Shown piece after piece: positions 11,001-22,000 of a stretch of DNA of 64,000 bases. The stretch spans positions 49,009 through 113,008 of the forward strand of contig JARQWU010000003.1 of NCBI GenBank assembly GCA_040182905.1. The letters run 5' to 3'. The DNA comes from Barthelona sp. PAP020 (lineage: Eukaryota > Metamonada: BaSk clade). Numbering within the stretch: the stretch's first letter is position 1; each line of letters starts with the position of its first letter. The notes beneath the pieces were generated by a model. That model was not told where the DNA came from and made no database searches. It saw only the letters and a list, made by a program, of their open reading frames with translations. Made by a program: the position numbers and the translations under genes.

Positions 11001-13588
11001 TTTGGTTCAATTAAAGAATAATCCATTTTTTTACTGTTTATCACTTTCCAAGGTAGTGTATAATAAAATTGGACATTTTTTCGTTTCAGAAAATGTAAAA
11101 AGTTTTCAAATTTTTTTTGCTTTTCAATTTTTAACATAAGCTTATTCATAGAAATATGAGTGGTATGATGACCAAAAGAAGGATCAAATGATGGTTTTTC
11201 TTTATTGAAATCAAATCTTAAATTGCCAAATTCATAAAAAAAATGTGCCTTATCTTGATGTCTTTGACTGTAAAAAGTTGTATATTCAGGTGTACTACGT
11301 AGATTTAAAGTCATTAAGGAAGATATAGCTGTGGATTTTGAAGGTACAAGATCTTGAGGTTTTTCTCCATTCAAATTCGATAAAGTTATACAATTTTCAT
11401 TATAACGTTTAACGAATCTGGGATTATCAGATTTCGTTTCATTTGCTTGCAAAATTTCTTTATCCAAACTGGAACTGTTCAAATCTGAAATATTCAATGT
11501 TTGAATATCTGATGATTGTCTGGGATCATCCTTATTATCGGTAGATCTTGATGATGGTCTTCCTGATAAATTTATGTCTGGTGTTAACAATTCATGAATA
11601 GTAGTATAACTGGCATTTAAATCATCACTTTCAATGTATGTTTTGTAAAAGGACTCAATGGCTCCAATTTCCGGTTGAGGTGTGTTCTCAATACTTGATT
11701 CGAGATTTAAACGAGTTGGTTGAGGCTGAATATAGTCAATGTCATCAGTTCCTATTGAATGTAAAGGAATAGAATACTTTTCTACAAGGCTTGTTACAGC
11801 AGCGCTTGTAATTGATTCTACAGGATTGACAACGTTGTTAGAATCTGGATCTGGTGTGTGTATGGATCTATTATTTGAAGTGTTTACAGCACGTAAGAAT
11901 GAAGAATTCCATTTTGAAGAAGGAGGATTGGAAAAATGTTTCGACTGAGAACTTAAAATTCTTGTGTCTTTACTTTTTGGGGTGAATATTGCATTTTTTC
12001 TTAAAATTGGTGTTTTCTTTTGTATTACATTATTCTGTTTTTCATCCACTACTTCTTTTTCGACACCTGAAATTTTTAATTTTGAGGTTTCATGAACTTT
12101 CCTTGTATTATTAGAAACTGAAGAACGAGATAAGGCGACATTTAACTCAGTTTGGCTCACATCCTCGTTTTCGCATTTTTTTCCGTCAGTTGTTGTTTCT
12201 GAGTTTCTCTGACCACCACTATCTAAAGTTGAAATATTCCTATTGTACTCATTTGAAGGATGCCAATTATGAAGTTGATTAAGCGTAGTTGAACTTAAAG
12301 AAGAAAGGGAACTTGAACTTTTGGAAGAATTGTTTTTCCTTGAATCAGATACGTTTGATAAGCCTGAAGAGGTTGAAGCTTTTGTTGATCCACTATTAAT
12401 CGTATTTGTTGTTGAATTTGAAGTTAAATTAGGTCCATCCTGAGTAAAAAATTTATTTCTATCTTTCTTTTGTTTTTGGTCTTTGGTTTCAAATAACTGA
12501 GATTCAGACTCAGCAATATCATTATCCGCTAATAAAGACACTTGTGTTTCGTTTTGAAGCATGCTTAATAAATGCAATAGTTCATCATTCGTGGATGGGA
12601 ACTGAAAATTTACATTTCCATAAGAGTTGACAGCTATACTATATTTTCCCTGGCTTTGAACACTAAAAACATCTTTTAACCATTCTTTTAACTCAGTCTG
12701 TGCTTTTGATATTGGAGGTACCCTTAATTCAGGTTTCAATGATTCAACTTCAGGTAGCATTTTTCCAGCAACCAAATGTAATCGTTCTTGTTCCTCAAAA
12801 ATATTTCGGAGGGATAAAATCATAGGTTGATCAAAATCAGAATGAGAAAGTTGACCACGAGAATATTTGTGCAAAGGAATAATGTGTTCAATACGACAAT
12901 CAGCTTCTATTGCAACCAAACTATCTTTGGATAATAAAGATAAATTGAGATCTTCTCCATGAAAATAAGTGTTGTTGCTCAAATCATCAAAGCAACATTC
13001 CATAATCTCATCATAATCAAGGGAGTTTCTATTTGGCAAAGGAACACGAAAATATGCATCTTTTAGTGAAATAAAATCCATGCCACACAAACCATAATCT
13101 TGCAAAAATTGGCTTATCATCCCAGTATGAGCTTCAAATAAACAAACTTCTGATTTCAATATTGTTCTTCCTTTCTTTCTAAAAACATCAATTAAATACT
13201 TTTTTGATGAATTGGTTCGACAAACTACTTTAAAGAACACATTTTCTTTTTCATGATATCCATAAATATCAAAAGATTTAACAATCTTAAGATTAATTAA
13301 TCCATTATTATCACCAAAATTATTTAATAAATTGTTTAACAAATATTTCATTGAATCCAAAATAGTGATTGCATTTGAAGGAGCTAAAATGTAGAAATAT
13401 GGATAAAAACCATGAATATGTAAACAGCATTTCTGTCCACAACTACTGCTACCAATAATTCTTATTACATTGGCAAATTTTCCATTATCCTTAATTTCTT
13501 TATCGAAATATGATTTCTTACTTGAATAATAATCAATGTGAACTATTCGACATGATAAATATGGTCTTTCCTTCAATCCATCGTTCAT
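8090..13588 (-). CDS. REV3: DNA polymerase zeta catalytic subunit
   Basis: Family B translesion polymerase of 1832 aa that extends past DNA lesions in the nucleus. The N-terminal domain has the REV3 signatures GQKCCLHIHGFYPYFY and YGYHEKEN. A long Ser/Asn-rich disordered region follows (~370-760), as in other REV3 proteins. The exonuclease-like fold is present without a proofreading triad I can see. Polymerase motif A is DFRSLYPS (D1228), motif B is KMVANVTYG, and motif C is YGDTDS (D1403, D1405), so it looks active. The C-terminus has two cysteine clusters: CysA (~1665-1690) and CysB (CRGC...C...C), the 4Fe-4S site that binds the accessory subunits. Yeast Rev3 is 1504 aa and human 3130. The start is the first ATG and the stop is TAG. 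Confidence 0.95.
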   Translation of the reverse strand: MNDGLKERPYLSCRIVHIDYYSSKKSYFDKEIKDNGKFANVIRIIGSSSCGQKCCLHIHGFYPYFYILAPSNAITILDSMKYLLNNLLNNFGDNNGLINLKIVKSFDIYGYHEKENVFFKVVCRTNSSKKYLIDVFRKKGRTILKSEVCLFEAHTGMISQFLQDYGLCGMDFISLKDAYFRVPLPNRNSLDYDEIMECCFDDLSNNTYFHGEDLNLSLLSKDSLVAIEADCRIEHIIPLHKYSRGQLSHSDFDQPMILSLRNIFEEQERLHLVAGKMLPEVESLKPELRVPPISKAQTELKEWLKDVFSVQSQGKYSIAVNSYGNVNFQFPSTNDELLHLLSMLQNETQVSLLADNDIAESESQLFETKDQKQKKDRNKFFTQDGPNLTSNSTTNTINSGSTKASTSSGLSNVSDSRKNNSSKSSSSLSSLSSTTLNQLHNWHPSNEYNRNISTLDSGGQRNSETTTDGKKCENEDVSQTELNVALSRSSVSNNTRKVHETSKLKISGVEKEVVDEKQNNVIQKKTPILRKNAIFTPKSKDTRILSSQSKHFSNPPSSKWNSSFLRAVNTSNNRSIHTPDPDSNNVVNPVESITSAAVTSLVEKYSIPLHSIGTDDIDYIQPQPTRLNLESSIENTPQPEIGAIESFYKTYIESDDLNASYTTIHELLTPDINLSGRPSSRSTDNKDDPRQSSDIQTLNISDLNSSSLDKEILQANETKSDNPRFVKRYNENCITLSNLNGEKPQDLVPSKSTAISSLMTLNLRSTPEYTTFYSQRHQDKAHFFYEFGNLRFDFNKEKPSFDPSFGHHTTHISMNKLMLKIEKQKKFENFLHFLKRKNVQFYYTLPWKVINSKKMDYSLIEPKRLESHNIIPTLKFKASQIESNLFTFPKHSNKGKNNSFSNKLKAMQFTNKHLNQNLKICSFHLLAFGEEHLTPQPKLNSVLSVAIATCSDDFENIMCKLITITDNLPSLSNNMNHRKNQAITHDITKVSSERALFEYIIDYILVIDPDIFLSFNIHDLGWLYFIERGKELEIDVLKTCSRLKSTKYSKKDDKIPEFEVIEGKKQMGNLYVNRTDIAGRIVLNLWKLLRHEIKLFSYQFEYVCEYALNMKLPVLEYTGHSYDATQLANYNYFVCKKSVLVLLLIQKFNIVLKTSEFSRIIGSDFKSILNRGSQFRVESVLHRLTKPCNYLTLSPSIFQVQNQRIPECVPLILEPKSGLHTDPVAVFDFRSLYPSVIIAHNICYSTCLGKIPPKEALSRSLINVALDMHNFNISTEHFRELVIKDQIFVSGTGSLFVTPDVKVGFLPKMLSEILSSRVLVKHGMKAQNLNLSENMINIQHARQLLLKMVANVTYGYTSAGFSGRMPCIEIAESIVQLGREYLEWVINFVLKDWEVDCEIVYGDTDSIFIKFAGRTVEEVFILAEELCTIINKQLPAPMYLEFEKIYNPLFLLSKKRYCGLKFVRPNSKPEIESKGTELTRLDQCHATHKILKNMIEIMIKTKYDLSQVKEYVLQMFTKVSNYQLNPIDFVFTREVKLGKYVNPPPAANLALRKIEADERLAPRYAERIPYLIFDGHPKQLLINMAGDPVDLVKYNMIVNTEYYIKRQFIPIINRFLNVCGADCALWWRNHKKRSYFRTRFEQGISNKVGENTPFQNQKYSIIGQGFTTYSTCLICFQNCNNNCCCCDTCLLRSGSIGIFYCYLNHFHKHLTKVGTICRGCSKFGSCFQNSYKIKCVNSFCPIFYHKHRLLNRVKFFETTLSNIEKRLKFLHRSNINQSVWVSPNDFLNEGPSIDELHGFWGNSTILIESSTKKVEDSLDNEEIIILDNTIQL

Positions 13589-13863
13589 AAATTCATGAAT
13601 AAGAATATCCTGCTTTTCATTTTTTTTTCTCTCCTTTTTTCTTTGTGTTTCTTGATTTACAACAATTTTTTATGAAGTTATAATGGAATAAATTTTCAGC
13701 TTTTATCATTTTTTAATGATTCCATCAATACAAAAATCAATATTAAAAAAAAAATTTAAAAATTTAAAAACACTTTCTTTTATTGATTATACAATTATCC
13801 TTTAATGATCTAATTAACAACTTTCAATTTTTAAATCAAAATCATTTCTACAAACTTAAGATA

Positions 13864-13954
13864 TTAATTATTGAGTTGCTTTTGTATTTGACGTTCCAAC
13901 CAAAGAGCTCGGACTCTGTTCCAAGCGATATTTTCAATATTTTTAATCAAAACA
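13864..13954 (-). pseudogene. C-terminal coding remnant abutting assembly gap
   Basis: On the minus strand, about 29 codons run from the gap to a stop at 13864, with a basic, helical, protein-like composition (NRVRALWLERQIQKQ). Nothing else explains this stretch. The upstream part would lie inside or beyond the gap. On the far side the coding sense is on the plus strand, so either two genes converge in the gap or the join is wrong. I do not recognise the family. Confidence 0.35.
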
Positions 13955-14054
13955 NNNNNNNNNNNNNNNNNNNNNNNNNNNNNNNNNNNNNNNNNNNNNN
14001 NNNNNNNNNNNNNNNNNNNNNNNNNNNNNNNNNNNNNNNNNNNNNNNNNNNNNN
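13955..14054. other. Assembly gap of 100 N
   Basis: Exactly 100 unknown bases, the conventional size for a gap of unknown length. The true distance and even the order of the flanks may differ. Confidence 0.98.
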
Positions 14055-15089
14055 TTTCGTTTTCTAATTTGATGAAATTGACACCAAATAAACACCCTGA
14101 AGAACTCAGTGACTTATTTGATTTCATGGTTGAGCACAAAAATTTGTTGTCTCAAATCAGTGGTGCAGAACTATGCGACTTTTTAGAAGCCTATCCCACT
14201 TTCACTGAGCTTCTGTTTGAAAAAATTGTTCCACACTTGTCTGAAATATCTCGATTAATCTTCGTTGAACTTTTACCCAAAAACATCATTTTTGAATTTC
14301 CAGCAATTGTAAAACCATTTTCTCAAAAGATTGAAATGATTTGTGATTTGAATGAAGAAATTAAACTGCAAAAAATCATCAATACAAGCCTCTCAACGCA
14401 ACTTGAACGAGTTACATCCGTTGTTGCTTCGCTCGTTCAAAGCTAATCAAAAAATGTGAACACTCAAAATCAGCAAATCGATGAGCCAAACCAATAACCA
14501 TCCCAAGACAACACAGTTGAAGAACTTAGGATTCAACTTTAGGCTACCCTATCCTGGGCTAATCAACTGGTCGAAATTGCCATCGATGAATCAGTTGAAC
14601 TTCTAAAAAGTCTCACCCCAGCTCAACTGAGCCATATGTCTGCTAAGGCTATTAACACACACAGAATGTTCTTTGAATTAGATTCTAACACGCTTCATTC
14701 TTCATTGCCTCATTCATCGGGTCCAGATACCAATCAGTCTTCTTGGACTAACCCCATTGGCTCTCATTTCAACCGACTCTTTGACCATGTTTAATGTTGT
14801 TGACCGTGATCTGTGTCTCAAGGTATTTCCATCCCTGAAGCCCTTTGTGTATCAATTTTACTCAACCGACCTTGCAGAGTTCAATTATAAATCACTTGAC
14901 CTTGACCCCAGATCTGTCAACCGTGACAAATTTGATGAATTCATTGACCTTTCCATCAAAATGTATATCTCCAAATATCAATCGATCGCTGAAACAATGA
15001 GAAGTGCCTTTTTGGAATTCTCATCCTTAGCCACAGATTTTGCAGTATGTGGCTTTGAAGATCTGATGGCTTTGTGCGTGGTGTAAATT
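14055..15089 (+). pseudogene. Degraded protein-coding remnant of unknown family
   Basis: From the gap a frame runs to a TAA at 14444. The same frame continues with protein-like sequence through further stops (TAA near 14492, TAG near 14540) to about 14790. After that the coding sense moves to another frame (to ~15086). The longest intact piece (14069-14446) encodes 125 aa, largely helical, with DLFDFMVEH and FVELLPKNIIFEF. The last piece is ~109 aa. I do not recognise the family. Three in-frame stops and at least one frameshift argue for a pseudogene, and base composition is visibly less AT-rich than in REV3 and ATR. It may be a remnant of a multicopy or mobile element. Confidence 0.55.
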
Positions 15090-16049
15090 GTTTTTGTCCA
15101 CTAAATTCTTTTTTATCAGCAGAAGGCAATTTCCAAGGTTTTGCTTTCTTATTTAATAAAACCTCATAATTCTTTCATTTGCAACATCTCAAGTAACATG
15201 AGCATAGGACTTGAACAAGAGTGAACTGTCTTTTGTTGCATTTGAAACAATCACATTGATGTTTGTCTTAAAAAGAAGATCAAGGCGTCGAAAGTTTGCT
15301 TTCTTTCACTTTAATCTTTCTTGTTTTAAAACCCTTCTTAGTTGTCTACTTTTCACTTGTAAGCTCTTCTTGTTTGGTTCTTAAGCCTTGAACACATTGT
15401 TGACATGCTAAAGCTCACTAAGCTGCAGTTCGAAACGTCGATTGCGACAGGACACAACGCTAAGTCTGAGAATAAGCCTCCTCGAGGTAACTCATAGTGC
15501 TTACCACGCGATAGCATGTTTTTAGCTTTGTTCTTTTCAGAGGGAATCCATATTGGAATGTTCTTGTCGTTTAATATGTTGTCTTTTTCCAAACTCTATT
15601 TACTGTATTCCACATCCCTGATTCTTATGTTTTGCCTTTCTGAAAGCACTTAATGCGACTGATTATCTGTCAGCTAGACCTAACAATCATTGAGTGCAAA
15701 ATCTTCATCTATTTGCAACGCATCTTATGGGGTTTGTCTTCAGGAAGTAGCTCACCCACCCACAAGGAGATTGTCAGAGTGAAGATCGCTTTCTTTTGAA
15801 GGAATCTTCAGTTAGTATTCTCTTTTTTGGTTTCCAAAAATTAATTCCGATCAACCTGAGGCGCCAGTTCTCAAGTTTGGAAAGTTTTGGAAAACGTTTC
15901 GCACAAAGGAAAAATAAAATTAAAAGACTATATATTTTTTTACACGTAAAACACAAAATTTTCTCAAACTTGGTTATGGGTCATAGAGTTCATATGTACT
16001 TACACACATACATACAAAAAATACTTTATCTGTTGACAACATATATATT
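15090..16049. other. Rest of the accessory island between REV3 and ATR
   Basis: About 960 bp with higher GC than the surroundings and no intact gene of recognised family. It contains a minus-strand frame at 15353-15592 (79 codons, listed separately). On the plus strand, ~15685-15800 has a protein-like frame segment (IECKIFIYLQRILWGLSSG) broken by stops on both sides. These look like decayed coding fragments, possibly of a transposable element or virus-like insertion. No terminal inverted repeat, target-site duplication or recognisable transposase or reverse-transcriptase motif was found. Confidence 0.45.
15353..15592 (-). CDS. Small orphan ORF in island, possibly a fragment
   Basis: A 79-codon ATG-initiated minus-strand frame with balanced amino-acid use, including SRGKHYELPRGGLFSD and CPVAIDVSNCSL. 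No competing frame exists on the other strand. It is not recognised. It could be a decayed piece of the same element as the pseudogene on its left or a genuine small gene. Its codon and base use is less AT-rich than in neighbouring housekeeping genes. Confidence 0.3.
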   Translation of the reverse strand: MEKDNILNDKNIPIWIPSEKNKAKNMLSRGKHYELPRGGLFSDLALCPVAIDVSNCSLVSFSMSTMCSRLKNQTRRAYK

Positions 16050-19000
16050 TCACACCCAAGGTAACCAACCGGCGTATAATAAACACAAATTATTTTCATC
16101 TGTTGCATCTTTTATCAAGACATCAATTTGGGCCTTAGGATTTAAAGAGAAACCACCCATTAGTCCTCTAATTTTTGAGTCAACTGTTTGCAGCTTCAAT
16201 TCAGGGGTCATATCTTCATTTTCCAGAGAACCATCAACAAGATCATTGAGGATTGAATCAATTATCCCTGTGATACTCTCTCTATTATCTCGGAACAGAT
16301 TTACAACCTTCAAACAAGTTTCACTAAAAAAAGTAAGCCCAAAAGGGCCTAATCCATGGACAAGATTCTGAGTCATTCGAAAAGGGATCAGCTCGGGGTA
16401 TTTAAAAGATAACCCATGGTCAAAAAGAAAACCGAAATCGATGTGTTGTAAACTGCCATCTTCGTGGATCAGAATGTTCTCCAGATGTCGATCCCCAAGA
16501 CCAATATAATATCCTAGTATAGACCAAGTGGCTGTCGTTTTGATGTAATTATTTCGTTTATCAAGTAAAGAACTGTAAGATAGGGTACTATTAAAGGACG
16601 AATGAATGAAAAAGTTTCCAAAACATGCAGGAAATCTTTGAGTCAATCTATCCAAAGCAGACCTCATGATTACTCGCAATTCCTCATCACGTTCTTCTTT
16701 TGAATTGTTCAAAGGCTTATTTTTCATTGCAAGATCGATCTTTTTCTTTTCTCGATCATGTAAATCTCGGAATAATCGTCCTGTCCGCATAAAACTGTTC
16801 TCATTTCCGATATATCCAAACATTTGATATTGGTGCAATATTGTTTTTCGCATTGATTTGGTATTTGCTACAAACTCTAAAATACCACAGTTAATCAATA
16901 AAGGAACACATGCATATGTCGTGATGTTCTTTAATTCCAAATCAGTTTCATTCAAAGATGAAGAATTCTTGTTGTTATGTATCAGATAATTATAAACATT
17001 GAATATTTCCATCGATCTATTATCCTGCCTGATATCGTCCCCAGATTTGGCAATAAATCCTCGTCGAGTACCATCCGCAAGGTCCAACTCAAAATAACGA
17101 GGTACTGCCTTACTAGAATAAGAGGAAATTTGATTATTCAAAGAACGAATGTATACAGGGTTCTTGAAATTATTCAAATTCTTCAGATGTGGCGAAAGTA
17201 CAGTATCAGCAACAATGCTGCTCAGTAACTTCTTCATTTTATCGTTTTCTCGACTCAATATCTTTTTGGCAGATTTAGCCATTGGCATTCCAATAATGTG
17301 GAACAATCCTTTTTGGACAAAATCAATGGTGTTCTTTGTGGCAGGTACAAATTCATCCAACAATTTGCTAACAATATTGTCATTTGCCACTTTCAATCTG
17401 GAAGGAAAAACAGCACTGTAGATACGTACTCCATTACTTTGCTTTTGCTCCCTTGGTTCACATTCATTTTCAGCATAAAGTGGAAAGATAAGATACCATA
17501 TCACGTTGTGAGGATAAGCAACCAATAATTTACGAAGTATAGTGACAAGAAACTCTTGAACTGGTTCTTGCTCACACCTTACATCAATGCCTTTGTTACG
17601 TTGCATATTTTGTGGACGATATACACGAGAAACTATCATATTAATCAAGTGAAACAATCTATTCAATGGAATATCGTTTAGTTCATTTGAAACATGATTC
17701 TTTAAAAGTTCAAATTCAATACCTTCTTGATAATAGGACAAACATTTTACCAACAGTAATAGCCATTGTTCAATGGCCAGTTTCCATACAATTGGATCAC
17801 CAAATATGGTCGCTTGTACATAACTATTCAATGTGTCTTTAATGACATCATTCATTGATGAATGCATGATCAAAACTCGTTGTGATTGGGGAAACAGATG
17901 TAAATTTTCTCTCCTTCTGCGTCCAATTGCATTTACATTTAACCCTTGAATTTGGGAATCATTCAACCAAGGTTTTTTAATTCTTAATTGTGGATTGGCA
18001 ATACCTATCATTTCACAACCAATTTTGGCAACTAAAAGATGAAGATCTCCCAAATCGTTATAGTATTCATTGCCAGACGATCTAGCACGACCAGCAAAAT
18101 TCAATAAAACCATTTGAATCTCTCGTGGCGGTAATACTTCCAAATCACAAAATTGGTGGGAAATAAATGTCACTATCTTGATTTTTGAGTCGATATCACT
18201 AACTTCCTCTAATGATCCGAGAATACTAGTGGCATTATCAATGAATTCCATTCTTTTTGTTTTAATTTCCCTTAACCTAGCCAAATATTGAATGTGAAGA
18301 ATCTGTCCATCCAATGAAGCATTGTTCAACAAAGACAATGATCTTTCGAATAAAGAATGTTTGAAAAGATATTCAACTGCAAAAGGTAGCATAAATCCAT
18401 CAAGGTTTCCTAATTTCTTCAGCAGTATTAAAGTGTTAAAGGTCAAAACGTGATTAAAGTGCTTTAAATTTTTAATCTCATCAAATTCGGTATTAGAATT
18501 CAGTTCCTCATTCTTCTTGCTGGAAATCTCAAAAATTTCAGTTAAACCTTTCTGAAATTGGTCCCAAACATTGATGATTCTTGTAAACTCCTGGAAAGTT
18601 CGTTTACCGAAGTATTTATTGAACGTCAAATCCCTCAAGCTACATAATCTATCTTCGACTGATGAAGCGATATTTTCTTCGCATAAATCAACATCAACAG
18701 TTTTGAAAAACAAATGATCTTCGTTATTCGTAATATGCCATTGTGAAGCATCCCAACAACCACAAATTTCAGCATCAACTTCAATCTTTGCTGAAAACTC
18801 ACATAATGACTCTCTCCATCTTCCATATCCATACATTTCTCTGTTCATCAATTTACTCATTTTGCTTTGATTTAATAGCATACCATTTTCTTCTTCATCA
18901 TCATCTCCGGTTTTCATTTCATCATTTGATAACACTCTATGTTTTGCCCAACCATCAAGTATTTCACCTCTTGCAAACCATACACGTGCCTTTTCATATT

Positions 19001-22000
19001 GCATTGTGTCTAAATAAGCAGAAATCAATAGCTCACGATCAATGCCTTCTAAAAAATGAGTTAAAGGACTTAAATAACTGTGATTGATGACCCTTTGTTG
19101 TAATGTATCACCAGATAATCTGGAAGGGATAATCCATTCAATCACTTGTTTTTGCTCCAAGCTTTTATCGATTTCTTCAACACGCGATTGATTGTCAGAT
19201 ATGGACCAAGCAAAAATGTAGTCTATTGCTCGTAATATGCATAAGCAATCGTTTTTATTGTTGGAAGAAAAGATTCGATTGAAACACTCAATTGTTTCAG
19301 AACATTTAACCCAATCTTGCTTCTCTAGCAAACGAACAATTTGACATGCAATCAATAAAGAACACGCAACAGGAACGTAGCGACCTAAGAGTTTTCCAAC
19401 AGTCACCAGACCTCTCATGTCGCCATCATCCAACACAAGTTCAATGAGCTGAGTCAATTCGCTGTTCAAAAGCATGTTTCTCATGAATTGATCACTTTCT
19501 AAAAAGGGATCTATAATTAGTTTTTCACGATCATCAAACAATCTTAACAGAGAAATCATAATTGGCTGTTTGGTATTGGAATCTACATGCCCCTTGGAGT
19601 ATTTAAGAAGTTCTGTTGTACATAAACCAATTTCACAATCATTTGAGGTGGTTGTAACCAAACTTGGAATAAGATACTGTTGCAATAGGACGAATATCAA
19701 ATTTGTGATGGAGAAATTATTGACCTGGCTGAAAGGAAAGTTTACATATAATTTCTCAGTAGAATGTTGAGAATACCCTGATACACACAATATCTTTCCC
19801 GCAATCTTCTTCAAATAGTGTGTGTTTTCAAACCTAGCCAACCCATTTGCTACCTCATCCAACAAAATCTCAATGTTTTCAACTGCCTGTCCATAAATGT
19901 AATGCTTGTAGGTCAATAACAGAGATATCAATAAAACAGGCAGATTTATCGAGATTGAATCTGAAAATTCTATCGTTTCTACATCAAAAGAATCAAAATT
20001 CCATAGATCATCCAATTGACTGTCTAATTTTTCCACAAAATAAATCTCCTTGACCGAGATTATTTGTAAAATAGGGATCTCATTTAAATCTGCAACGACT
20101 AACAATCTATTGACAAATTTTAAAAAGGATGGGAAAAACATAGCCAAGACACGATAATCACATGAAACCAAGATTGATGCTAATTTTTTTGAATATTTTG
20201 AATGTTTCACAACTTTTGCCGGTAATTTTTGCAAAAAAGATTCAAAAAGTTCAATTTTTTCATCCCAAAATTTCTCAAGCAAAGTAAAATCATCTGTTGT
20301 GAGAAACGATATACAAACTAGCAAACCACCTGTCAGATGAATAATCTCTAAAAGAATAGTATAAACAAAGTGTTCAGTGATGTTTTGATTATGAAAACTC
20401 TCATATTTATCAAGAAAAAGAAAAATTGTTTCAAATAGAAAGACTGTTGATTCAATGGTTGATTGAATATGTGGAATATGTTGTATTTTATGTTTATGTG
20501 AACTGTCAGTAAGTTTTTGCCTATCAAATAAAGGAACTGAGAAAAGTTCTTGAATATGTTTTAAAAAAAACAAATGAAAGGACAAGAGTTTAGTAGAATA
20601 AATCAATTGTGCTTTTAATGGTAATAAACTATATATTTGAATGTGTAAATTCAGGAGAATGAATTTTTTTTTCATTGAAGGTTTTGATTTGAAAGACAAT
20701 CTAAAATCCAAAAAGATATGAAGGTATCTAACTTCTGACATGATCATATTAGCACCAGAGTTGATTTTGCGAGAGAATTCTTCAAAAGTAGTCAACAATT
20801 GATGCTTTGCTAAAAAATTAGATACAATCATATATCCTTCAACCAATTTTCGTAATATTTGTTTATCATAAGAATATAATGGTATATCTGGAAATTGAAA
20901 GAAATCTAAACTATCTAATAATATTAAAAATAAACGTTCCCTTTCTTTCATTTGTTCGTTATTATTCAAAAAAGTATTCTTAAAAAAAATCAATAAAAAA
21001 TTCAAATATTTGTATAAAGTTTGTAAATTTTCAATAAAACAAGCATTTATCAAAGCATATGCTAATATTGAATTGTTTTCTTTTTGAATAATGGTTTTAT
21101 TCGATTCATCAGTACTAGCAGAGTAGAAAGGTTTTTTTAAAACCTCATGTAAATCATCCAATAAATAATGTTGACGAATTTCATCTAAAAATCCTTTTTG
21201 TATCTTATCTTTAGTTAATTTTGATATGTAAAATGTTTCTTGTTTGAATTCGATTGGGTTTTCTCTTGATAAATTTTGTTTAAACATCTTGGAATTTACA
21301 AAATATTCAATAAATTTGATAAATACTATGGGATAACCAATTGTTAATGAATCTTTGGATGATAATAATAAAACATCAAGAATATTATAGGAATGGATCA
21401 AAAAGAATTGAGAAAACCACCAAGAGATAAAAGGTTTAAAGAAATCAATGGTTTTAATGTAAGTACGATGCGTATAATCTGTATCTACTTTTGTTATAGC
21501 AATACTTTGTAATAATGCTGCATTTTTCCAATGTACAATGTTATTTGTCTCTGTAAGACATTCTTTCTTCAAGAAATCTATGGTGAAATTAAATAGTAAA
21601 GCAAAATTCATATTTGATGCCAATAGGTCAGTATTTTTAAGCATGATATATATGTATTGAAACTGATGAAATGAATCTCCATACCTTTGATTATTTTCAT
21701 TGCATGCAATAGTCGTCGTCGTTGTTGTTGATGTAGTAGTAGTGTTACTAGATGACATATTGACAATCATTTTAGAAGTTTGACTTTGATTAGAACTATG
21801 CAACCGTTTATCACTACCTCTTAAAATCTTATCAACAAAATTCAACACTATATCGTTATGAAGAATTTTTCCCAAAATTTGAAAAATATCAACACTATAA
21901 TCAATGTTATCAATGATATTTGTATCTAACAATTGAAATATTTGTTTTGGATCATACATAACAATTTCTAAAAACCAATGTAATGTAAACAATCTTATTG

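Noticed and set aside
14444-14542. Reassigned TAA/TAG codons (Gln) in the island frame
   Set aside because: Clear orthologues nearby end at TAA, TAG and TGA in the right places, and the island frame also has a frameshift, so pseudogene decay is simpler.
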